A DNA stretch of 28,691 bases from JBHIDJ01 sp046760105 (GTDB lineage Bacteria; Pseudomonadota; Gammaproteobacteria; Acidiferrobacterales; SPGG2), in assembly GCA_046760105.1 (NCBI GenBank), contig JBHIDJ010000028.1:1-28691 (forward strand), written 5' to 3'. Positions within the stretch are counted from its first letter, which is position 1; every line of letters starts with the position of its first letter. The notes under the pieces are model-generated. The model did not search any database. It was not told the origin of the DNA and saw only the letters and a program-made list of their open reading frames with translations. Shown one piece after another: positions 22,420 to 28,691 of this stretch. The position numbers and the translations under genes were made by a program.

Positions 22420-23475
22420 ATGATCGAATCCGAACGCCTCGTTTCCGCCCATGTGCTGAGCACACCCGAGGACGCCACGCGCGAGCACGGGCTGCGGCCC
22501 ACGAGCCTGGCGGAATACATCGGGCAACCGCATGTGCACAGACAAATGGAGGTCTTCATCCCGGCGGCGCGCGAACGCGGCGAGGCGCTGGATCACGTTT
22601 TGGTCTTTGGTCCCCCGGGCTTAGGCAAGACCACACTCGCGCACATCATCGCTAACGCGCTGGGCGTCAATCTGCGGCAGACGGCGGGACCGGTGCTGGA
22701 GCGCCCGGGTGATCTCGCGGCGTTATTGACCAATCTCCAGCCGCGCGACGTTCTGTTCATTGATGAGATCCATCGGCTGCGGCCGGTAGTGGAAGAGATT
22801 CTCTATCCCGCGATGGAGGATTATCAGCTAGATATTGTTATCGGCGAAGGGCCGGCGGCACGTGCGATCAAGTTGGACCTGCCTGCGTTTACCTTGGTCG
22901 GGGCGACAACCCGGGCCGGCGGCCTCACCTCGCCGCTGCGCGATCGGTTCGGTATTGTTCAGCGACTGGAATACTATACTGTCGAGGATCTGACCAAGAT
23001 CGTGGAACGCTCGGCCGCCATCCTCGGTATTGCCGCCGACCCCGAAGGGGTGTCGGCGATCGCGCAGCGCTCGCGCGGTACGCCGCGCATCGCTAATCGG
23101 TTGCTGCGGCGCGCCCGTGATTTCGCGCAGGTGAAGGGCAACGGTCAGCTCACACGCGAGAGCGCAGAGATGGCCTTGGAGATGTTAGACGTCGACGAGC
23201 GCGGTTTTGATATGCTCGATCGGAAAGTGCTGCTGACTGTGATCGAGAAATTCGCCGGCGGTCCGGTGGGCATAGACAGCCTCGCCGCCGCCGTCGGTGA
23301 AGAGCGTGGCACCATCGAAGACGTCATTGAACCGTTCCTGATGCAGCAAGGGTTCTTGATGCGCACCCCGCGCGGGCGCACGGCGACGCCAAAGGCGTGG
23401 CGTTATTTCGGGTTGTCGGCACCGGTGAAGTCAGGTGACGCGCAGGGCGGTCTGTTCGACGGCGAGACTAAGTAG
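22420..23475 (+). CDS. ruvB: Holliday junction branch migration helicase RuvB
   Basis: A 351-residue AAA+ motor that drives branch migration with RuvA. Walker A is GPPGLGKT (64-71), Walker B is LFIDEIHRL (112-120), with sensor 1 in GATTRAG (about 161-167) and the arginine finger expected in SPLRDRFG just after. The C-terminal winged helix contains RGRTATPKAWRYFGL. YIGQPHVHRQMEVFIPAARERG (33-54) is characteristic. The ATG follows ruvA by 5 nt. No odd residues are seen. Confidence 0.97.
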   Translation: MIESERLVSAHVLSTPEDATREHGLRPTSLAEYIGQPHVHRQMEVFIPAARERGEALDHVLVFGPPGLGKTTLAHIIANALGVNLRQTAGPVLERPGDLAALLTNLQPRDVLFIDEIHRLRPVVEEILYPAMEDYQLDIVIGEGPAARAIKLDLPAFTLVGATTRAGGLTSPLRDRFGIVQRLEYYTVEDLTKIVERSAAILGIAADPEGVSAIAQRSRGTPRIANRLLRRARDFAQVKGNGQLTRESAEMALEMLDVDERGFDMLDRKVLLTVIEKFAGGPVGIDSLAAAVGEERGTIEDVIEPFLMQQGFLMRTPRGRTATPKAWRYFGLSAPVKSGDAQGGLFDGETK

Positions 23476-23601
23476 ATGCTGAAAACGTCCCCACACAGAC
23501 TTTCTCGGCCTCACGCGGGCGACGGCCAGCCCGGCGCGCGGCAGCCAAGCAGCTAACCCGGATTCGATGCGCCTGCGTTCAAGTTCAAAGGGAACCACTC
23601 C

Positions 23602-24003
23602 GTGAGCGGGGATTTTTCTATGCCGGTGCGGGTCTACTATGAGGATACCGATGCCGGTGGCGTAGTGTATTACGCCAATTATCTAAAGTTCATGGAGCGG
23701 GCGCGCACGGAGTGGTTGCGCACGCTCGGCTTTGAACAGGACGCGCTATCGCGGGAAGACGGTGTCATCTTCGCGGTGCGTGCGATGCGCGTGGACTTTC
23801 TTAGGCCCGGGCGGTTTAACGACGTGCTGCAGGCGACCGTCAGCATAAGCCGAGCCGGAGGCGCCAGCCTGACGTTCCTGCAGGAGATTCAGCGTGACAG
23901 CACCACGCTCTGTCAGGCGGAGGTGAAGGTCGCGTGCTTGGACGTAGAATCGTTTGCACCGCGCTCGATACCGGAGCGGATTAAATCGCAACTGGAGAGG
24001 TGA
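23602..24003 (+). CDS. ybgC: Tol-Pal system-associated acyl-CoA thioesterase YbgC
   Basis: A 133-residue hot-dog thioesterase, first gene of the tol-pal cluster. The motif RVYYEDTDAGGVVYYANYLKFMERARTEWL (10-39) carries catalytic Asp17, and LRPGRFNDVLQATVSI follows. In E. coli YbgC hydrolyses short-chain acyl-CoA and interacts with acyl carrier protein and phospholipid synthesis. GTG 23602 is used because an AAGGGA lies about 10 nt upstream and it gives the usual length; ATG 23620 (residue 7) is a possible alternative. The gene ends 7 nt before tolQ. Confidence 0.93.
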   Translation: MSGDFSMPVRVYYEDTDAGGVVYYANYLKFMERARTEWLRTLGFEQDALSREDGVIFAVRAMRVDFLRPGRFNDVLQATVSISRAGGASLTFLQEIQRDSTTLCQAEVKVACLDVESFAPRSIPERIKSQLER

Positions 24004-24010
24004 GCCTGTC

Positions 24011-24703
24011 TTGGAAATAACAGCGTCGTCGGACGGAATCGCGCTGATCACGTTGATCAAGCAAGCGAGCCTGTTGGTGCAGTTGGTTATGGTGTCGCTG
24101 CTGGCGGCATCATTGATTTCGTGGTACTTCATCTTTAGCAAGTGGTTCATCTTCAAGGCGGCGAGTATCACCGCCGATCGTTTTGAGCGACGTTTCTGGT
24201 CCGGCGGGAACTTGAACCAGATGTACACAGAGCTAAGCCGCACCGACAAGGCGCCAACCGGCATGGCAAGTGTCTTTGTCGACGGTTTTCGCGAGTACAG
24301 GCGGCTCGGACAGAAGGCGAAGCCGAGCGAGGTCATGGAGGGCGTACAGCGTGCGATGCGGGTGGCGCTGTCGCGCGAAATTGATTACCTGGAAACGCAT
24401 TTGCCGTTTCTGGCGACGGTGGGGTCCACCAGCCCCTACGTAGGCCTGTTTGGCACGGTTTGGGGGATCATGAACTCCTTTCGTGCCTTGGGCTCGCTGC
24501 AGCAGGCGACCATTGCGCACGTGGCGCCGGGCATTGCCGAGGCGTTGATCGCTACCGCTATGGGCCTGTTCGCCGCGATCCCCGCTGTGATCGCCTACAA
24601 CCGCTATTCTAATAAGGTGGAACGTTTGGTCACCCGTTATGAAATCTTTATGGATGAGTTTTCCAGCATTGTTCAACGCCAGGCGTTGACGCCAAGGAGC
24701 TGA
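24011..24703 (+). CDS. tolQ: TolQ, proton-channel subunit of the Tol-Pal system
   Basis: A 231-residue inner-membrane protein of the MotA/TolQ/ExbB family that, with TolR, uses the proton gradient to energise TolA. Three hydrophobic segments are visible: residues 21-45, about 137-155 (STSPYVGLFGTVWGIMNSF) and about 170-192 (PGIAEALIATAMGLFAAIPAV). The Thr/Gly-rich GTVWGIM and ATAMG motifs line the channel in relatives. Translation seems to begin at TTG 24011, with GAGAGG about 10 nt upstream; this gives nearly the same length as E. coli TolQ (230). Upstream in-frame starts lie inside ybgC and are less likely. Confidence 0.95.
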   Translation: MEITASSDGIALITLIKQASLLVQLVMVSLLAASLISWYFIFSKWFIFKAASITADRFERRFWSGGNLNQMYTELSRTDKAPTGMASVFVDGFREYRRLGQKAKPSEVMEGVQRAMRVALSREIDYLETHLPFLATVGSTSPYVGLFGTVWGIMNSFRALGSLQQATIAHVAPGIAEALIATAMGLFAAIPAVIAYNRYSNKVERLVTRYEIFMDEFSSIVQRQALTPRS

Positions 24704-24705
24704 GT

Positions 24706-25122
24706 ATGGATCCGTATCGCGTGCGCCGAAAGAAGCTCATGAGTGAGATCAATGTGGTACCGTACATTGATGTCATGTTGGTGTTATTGGTGATCTTTAT
24801 GATTACGGCACCATTGTTGAGTCAGGGGGTAAAGGTCGATCTCCCGCAAGCGTCGGCGAACGTCGTGGATGTAAAAGATACGGAAACCCTGGTCGTGACG
24901 GTCGATAGAAAGGGACAGTATTTCCTGGATGACCGCAAGATCACCCCCGCCGCCCTTCGCAAGAAGGTGGCCGGGACAATGCGGCTGCGGCCAAAAACAC
25001 CGATTTTGGTTCGTGGCGATCGCCGTGTACCCTATGGCGAAGTGGTCAAGGCCATGGCGCTGTTGCAGGATGCGGGTGCGCCGAGCGTAGGCCTGGTGAC
25101 CCAGCCTCGTCTGAAAAAGTAA
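24706..25122 (+). CDS. tolR: TolR, Tol-Pal system ExbD-like subunit
   Basis: A 138-residue single-pass inner-membrane protein. The transmembrane helix (about 19-40) contains Asp22 in VVPYIDVMLVLLVIFMITAP, matching the essential proton-path Asp of TolR/ExbD (Asp23 in E. coli). The periplasmic domain carries the LPQASANVV and GDRRVPYGEVVKAMALLQDAG segments. ATG 24706 is 2 nt after the tolQ stop, with AAGGAG upstream. It is followed by tolA after one base. Confidence 0.95.
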   Translation: MDPYRVRRKKLMSEINVVPYIDVMLVLLVIFMITAPLLSQGVKVDLPQASANVVDVKDTETLVVTVDRKGQYFLDDRKITPAALRKKVAGTMRLRPKTPILVRGDRRVPYGEVVKAMALLQDAGAPSVGLVTQPRLKK

Positions 25123-25123
25123 A

Positions 25124-26020
25124 GTGCGCCGTAAAAGATCTCGCAAATCGCCCGGTAGGCTTAAGGCATGGGTGCTCGCAGTGGCGCTACACCTGGTAGT
25201 CATCGTGTTGCTGGTGGTCGCCTTTCGTTGGCCGGCACCGTCCGGGGAAGATGTGACGATCATTCAGGCGGTCGCGGTCGACGAAAAGCAGGCGCAGAAG
25301 CGTAAGGCAGAGGCTGCGAAAAAGAAGCGTGAGCAGGAGGCGGCGCGCAAGCGCAAAGAGGCCGAAAAGAAACGCCTGACGGAAGCACGCAAGAAAAAGG
25401 AAGCAGAGCGCAAGCGCAAGGAGGCCGAAAAGCAACGTCTAGCGGAAGTCAAAAGGAAGGAAGATAAGCGCAAACGCAAGGAGGAAGCGGAGCGCAAACG
25501 CAGAGAGGGGGAACGTAAGAAGGCCGAAGCGGAAAAACAGCGGTTGGAAGAAGAGAAACGACGCCTGGCGGAAGAAAAGCAGCGACTCGAGAAAGAGCGG
25601 CAACGGGTAAAAGCGGAACGCCAGAGACGCGAGGAGGAACGTCAACGCCAAGAGGCGGAAGAACAGCTGACGGCGTTGATGGCAGCGGAGGAACGCGAGC
25701 GCGAGGAGGTCGCGCTCAGAACACGTGCACTCACCGCCGCTGAAAAGTACAAAGTGCTTATCCGCCAGAAGGTGACGCGCAACTGGGTGCGTCCAGCGAA
25801 CACACAAGAGGGGCTGGAGTGCAAGGTGAGAGTACGGCTGGTCCCCAACGGCGAGGTGCTAGATGTTAAGGTAGTGCGTTCCAGTGGTAATGAGCTATTC
25901 GACCGTTCGGTTGAGAATGCGGTGTATAAAGCATCACCGTTGCCGTTACCGGAAGAGAAAGCTCTTTTTGAGTATTTCAGGGAGATCGAGTTTTTGTTTA
26001 ATCCGGAGGACGAGAGTTAA
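25124..26020 (+). CDS. tolA: TolA, envelope-spanning protein of the Tol-Pal system
   Basis: A 298-residue three-domain protein. Domain I is a single transmembrane helix at residues 15-34 (WVLAVALHLVVIVLLVV) that contacts TolQR. Domain II (about 55-200) is a long, highly charged helix made of repeats such as KRKEAEKQRLAE; it spans the periplasm. Domain III (about 205-298) is the C-terminal TolA fold, with KYKVLIRQKVTRNWVRP, LVPNGEVLDVKVVRSSG and PLPLPEEKALFEYFREIEFLFNPED. It has only one cysteine (in GLECKVRV), so the disulfide described in E. coli TolA domain III is absent. Start is GTG, one base after tolR. Confidence 0.95.
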   Translation: MRRKRSRKSPGRLKAWVLAVALHLVVIVLLVVAFRWPAPSGEDVTIIQAVAVDEKQAQKRKAEAAKKKREQEAARKRKEAEKKRLTEARKKKEAERKRKEAEKQRLAEVKRKEDKRKRKEEAERKRREGERKKAEAEKQRLEEEKRRLAEEKQRLEKERQRVKAERQRREEERQRQEAEEQLTALMAAEEREREEVALRTRALTAAEKYKVLIRQKVTRNWVRPANTQEGLECKVRVRLVPNGEVLDVKVVRSSGNELFDRSVENAVYKASPLPLPEEKALFEYFREIEFLFNPEDES

Positions 26021-26025
26021 CCACC

Positions 26026-27342
26026 ATGGCGAGGCGTCTCTTATACTTGCTTTCTATCCTGTACATGGGCCTGTGGGGTACGAACTCACAGGCGGTATTG
26101 ACCATCGAGATCACGCAGAGCGCAGACGTCGGTATACCGATCGCCGTCGTTCCGTTTGGCTTGGAAGGGCAGGTAAAGCCACCGCAGGATGTCGCGCGGA
26201 TTGTGCAGATGGATCTTGCGCGCAGTGGCCGCTTTTCTACCATTGCGCAGGCAGACTTCCTATCGACACCGCACCTAAGCAGCGACGTGGTGTTCAAGGA
26301 TTGGCGTTTGATCAAGGCCGAGGCGTTGGTGATCGGTACCATACGCCAGCTCAGCAGCGGGCAATTCGAGGTTACGTTTCGCTTGTATGATGTCTTTCGC
26401 GAAAAACAGCTCGCGGGTGTCCGTTACAGCGTTGACGTAGATACCTTGCGCACGGTCGCGCACCAGATCAGCGACATCGTCTATGAGAAGTTGACCGGCG
26501 AACGGGGCGCATTCAATACGCGCATTGCCTATGTGACCCGTGAAGACACAAAGAGCGGCCTTATCTTCAAACTGCAGGTGGCCGACTCCGATGGACATAG
26601 CCCCAATACCGTCCTAAAGTCAAAGGAGCCGATCATGTCACCGGCGTGGTCGCCCGATGGAGAACGCCTGGCGTATGTGTCTTTCGAAGGGAGGCGCTCC
26701 AAGATTTACATTCAGGGTGTGGCCGAACAGGACCGCCAGTTGATCGCCGATTTTCAAGGCATCAATGGGGCGCCAGCATGGTCGCCGGACGGAAGGCGGC
26801 TTGCGCTTACCCTGTCCAAGGACGGCAACCCGGAGATCTATATACTCGATCTGGATACGCGACGATTGAAGCGCTTGACCCGCAACCGGGTGATCGATAC
26901 GGAGCCGGCGTGGTCACCGGATGGTCGTGAGATCGTGTTCACCTCCGATCGCGCTGGCAGGCCACAGGTCTATCGTATGAAGGCGAGTGGGCGCACGATC
27001 GAGCGATTGACCTTTGAAGGCACTTCGAATGCACGACCGTCGTATTCCGCCGACGGTGAAATGCTCACCATGGTCACCGAATTCCAGGGGCGATACCACA
27101 TCGCGACCCTGCGTCTTAAGGACAAGATCTTACAGGTGTTGTCGGAGACCCCGTTGGATGAATCACCGAGTTTCGCACCGAACGGTCGCATGATACTGTA
27201 CGCGACGGCCGTAGGGGGGCGTGGCGTACTGGCCTCGGTATCTTCCGATGGGCGTGTGCGACAGCTATATAAGCTTGAGGAGGGCGACGTGCGCGAGCCC
27301 GCGTGGTCGCCTTATAATCGTAAACTGGCATTCAAGGAGTAA
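26026..27342 (+). CDS. tolB: TolB, periplasmic beta-propeller of the Tol-Pal system
   Basis: A 438-residue periplasmic protein that binds Pal and TolA. A signal peptide covers residues 1-24 (cleavage after NSQA). The N-terminal alpha/beta domain runs to about 165. Six blade-like repeats follow, each with a version of PAWSPDGRRLA; they begin with SPAWSPDGERLAYVS and include APAWSPDGRRLALTL and EPAWSPDGREIVFTS. The last repeat, EPAWSPYNRKLAF, closes the propeller at the C-terminus. It is 5 nt after tolA and 2 nt before pal. Confidence 0.96.
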   Translation: MARRLLYLLSILYMGLWGTNSQAVLTIEITQSADVGIPIAVVPFGLEGQVKPPQDVARIVQMDLARSGRFSTIAQADFLSTPHLSSDVVFKDWRLIKAEALVIGTIRQLSSGQFEVTFRLYDVFREKQLAGVRYSVDVDTLRTVAHQISDIVYEKLTGERGAFNTRIAYVTREDTKSGLIFKLQVADSDGHSPNTVLKSKEPIMSPAWSPDGERLAYVSFEGRRSKIYIQGVAEQDRQLIADFQGINGAPAWSPDGRRLALTLSKDGNPEIYILDLDTRRLKRLTRNRVIDTEPAWSPDGREIVFTSDRAGRPQVYRMKASGRTIERLTFEGTSNARPSYSADGEMLTMVTEFQGRYHIATLRLKDKILQVLSETPLDESPSFAPNGRMILYATAVGGRGVLASVSSDGRVRQLYKLEEGDVREPAWSPYNRKLAFKE

Positions 27343-27344
27343 GC

Positions 27345-27890
27345 ATGATGAGGGCACATATACTTAATATAGCGTTAGCGTTTGCGGTGAGCGCCATTGT
27401 AGTAGGATGTGGCGGCGGCGCCGTGACGAAGGCACCCGTAACCGAAGAGAGCAGCGTCACCGGCACGGGTGAAGCGGGTGCAGAGACAGGTACCGCCGGT
27501 GGCAGCGAGGCCGAGGGATCGTTGTTAGGCAGCGACACCCAGATGGCGATGGCAGCGCAACGACCCGACAAATTGCGCGTGCACTTCGAGTTCGACAGCA
27601 GCTCGATCGATGGCGAGGCGCGCGCGATCGTAGAGGCGCATGCGGCGTATCTGGCAGCCAATCCGGACGTTATTATCAGCCTCGAGGGCCATGCTGACGA
27701 ACGCGGCACACGAGAATATAATCTAGCGTTGGGCGAACGCCGGGGCAACTCGGTGGAACGTATGCTGCGTGTGTTAGGCGTAACCTCCGAGCGCCTGAAC
27801 ACGGTCTCCTACGGCGAGGAACGCCCGTTGGCCCTCGGTCATGGTGAATCCTCGTGGCGGCTGAATCGCCGCGTGGAGTTTATATACTGA
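27345..27890 (+). CDS. pal: Peptidoglycan-associated lipoprotein Pal
   Basis: A 181-residue outer-membrane lipoprotein anchoring the envelope to peptidoglycan. The signal peptide ends in a lipobox (VVGC, Cys22). A flexible Gly/Ser/Thr/Glu-rich linker follows (about 23-65). The OmpA-like domain (about 80-181) has VHFEFDSSSID and the peptidoglycan-binding GHADERGTREYNLALGERR, with the Asp and Arg that contact meso-diaminopimelate. AAGGAG at 27334-27339 serves ATG 27345 or ATG 27348. Confidence 0.96.
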   Translation: MMRAHILNIALAFAVSAIVVGCGGGAVTKAPVTEESSVTGTGEAGAETGTAGGSEAEGSLLGSDTQMAMAAQRPDKLRVHFEFDSSSIDGEARAIVEAHAAYLAANPDVIISLEGHADERGTREYNLALGERRGNSVERMLRVLGVTSERLNTVSYGEERPLALGHGESSWRLNRRVEFIY

Positions 27891-27894
27891 TCAT

Positions 27895-28691
27895 ATGGCT
27901 ACCTCTTCGCGTCTGACCATGGCGGGCCTCAAGGCCGCACTCGTTGTGGCCTTGGGGTTGCCGCTTGCGCAAGCAACCGCGCAGACCGCGACGGGCGGCG
28001 AGGTCACGCTTTCACGGCAGTCGGCCCTGGAGCTGCTCTCGCAGATGGAGGCGATGCAAGCTGAGTTGCGCGAACTCCGCAACCAGATCGAAGTTCAGAG
28101 CCATGATCTGGAACGGCTGAAGTCCGGTCAACGCGAGGTGTTGCGGGATATCGACCAGCGCCTGAGCAAGCTGGAAAGTGAAGCCGCGCGGGCAACGCAG
28201 CCCGTCCCCAGCACCACCACACCGACACAGCCGTCCACGACTACGACCCCGACCCCGTCGACCACACCGGTAACGCCACGGACGACGACTGCGCGGGCCA
28301 CCGCCAGCGCCCAGGAGCAGCGCGATTACGAAGCCGCGTTCAATCTGTTGAAGCAGGGTCTTTATAATCGCGCCAGTGAAGCGTTTAGCGCTTTCATTCA
28401 GAAGTATCCCAGCAGTCCGCTAGCCCCGAATGCCCAGTACTGGACGGCCGAGGCGAATTACGTGGTGCGCAACTTCGGTTTGGCGTTAAAGGAATTCACC
28501 AAGGTCGTAAACGACTACCCCAATAGCCCCAAAGTCGCAGACGCGTTGCTCAAGATAGGCTACAGCTACTACGAAATAGCCTCGTGGGAGAATGCACGTA
28601 CCGCGCTCAACAACGTGATGCAGCGCTTCCCCAATACCACCGTCTCCAGGCTGGCGCAGATCCGCCTCAATAAGATGAAAGAAGAGGGGCA
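27895..28691 (+). CDS. cpoB: CpoB/YbgF, Tol-Pal-linked cell division coordinator (cut by window end)
   Basis: 265 residues are visible and the frame is still open at the window end; E. coli CpoB is 263 residues, so nearly the whole protein is probably present. Residues 1-30 are a signal peptide (cleavage near ATAQ). Residues 41-98 are a heptad-like coiled coil (the trimerising domain). Residues 104-136 are an unusually Thr/Pro-rich linker. From about 141 there are three TPR-like units, including YNRASEAFSAFIQKYPSSPLAPNAQ, LALKEFTKVVNDYPNSPKVADAL and ENARTALNNVMQRFPNTTVSRLA. In E. coli CpoB links PBP1B activity with TolA. ATG 27895 is 4 nt after pal. Confidence 0.93.
   Translation, partial: MATSSRLTMAGLKAALVVALGLPLAQATAQTATGGEVTLSRQSALELLSQMEAMQAELRELRNQIEVQSHDLERLKSGQREVLRDIDQRLSKLESEAARATQPVPSTTTPTQPSTTTTPTPSTTPVTPRTTTARATASAQEQRDYEAAFNLLKQGLYNRASEAFSAFIQKYPSSPLAPNAQYWTAEANYVVRNFGLALKEFTKVVNDYPNSPKVADALLKIGYSYYEIASWENARTALNNVMQRFPNTTVSRLAQIRLNKMKEEG

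Noticed and set aside
1..28691. tRNA, rRNA, CRISPR array, IS element or prophage
   Set aside because: No tRNA T-arm-like motif in a plausible cloverleaf, no regularly spaced direct repeats with unique spacers, and no transposase, integrase or phage gene was seen. The heptad arrays have no spacers, so they are not CRISPR.

Overview
The window looks like ordinary chromosome from a gammaproteobacterium. The strongest evidence is gene order: aspS-nudB-(hydrolase)-yebC-ruvC-ruvA-ruvB-ybgC-tolQ-tolR-tolA-tolB-pal-cpoB is the classical gammaproteobacterial arrangement. Codon use is moderately GC-rich with G/C-ending codons preferred. The genus cannot be read from the sequence. Residues in AspRS suggest a non-discriminating enzyme, which would mean Asn-tRNA is made through GatCAB.

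Region 1 (1-7887, all +) is the accessory, probably catabolic, part. It holds the 3' end of a LivM-type permease, a periplasmic substrate-binding protein and a LivF-type ATPase with a basic C-terminal tail. These are followed by a PaaK-like acyl-CoA ligase whose phosphate loop is non-canonical, a stand-alone CoA-binding protein, an O-acetylhomoserine sulfhydrylase-type PLP enzyme and a second, canonical acyl-CoA synthetase. A reasonable inference is import of a carboxylate or amino-acid-like compound followed by CoA activation; the substrate is unknown. Two gaps in this region are filled by a 7-nt tandem repeat (consensus AGTAGCA), and one copy runs into the 3' end of the sulfhydrylase gene.

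Region 2 (7902-14776) contains a convergent HIT-family hydrolase, a hot-dog thioesterase, a FetA/FetB-type ABC pair, protein-L-isoaspartate methyltransferase (pcm), and a 1215-residue fused hydantoinase/5-oxoprolinase placed 1 nt after pcm.

Region 3 (14777-16433) is gene-poor. It has two hairpins after the oxoprolinase gene, a minus-strand HU-like DNA-binding protein, and about 1 kb without an intact gene. That stretch holds what looks like a frameshifted coding remnant, then a TATAAT box and a terminator-like hairpin just before fmdB.

Region 4 (16434-28691, all +) is housekeeping: the FmdB-type zinc ribbon, a DUF502 membrane protein, aspS, nudB, an alpha/beta hydrolase, yebC, ruvCAB, ybgC and the complete Tol-Pal envelope system. 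cpoB is cut by the window edge very near its expected end.

I see no CRISPR array, insertion sequence, prophage, tRNA or rRNA. Nothing here is clearly a new defence or mobile system. The most unusual signals are the heptad repeats, the liv/CoA-ligase cluster, the fmdB leader and the decayed ORF.
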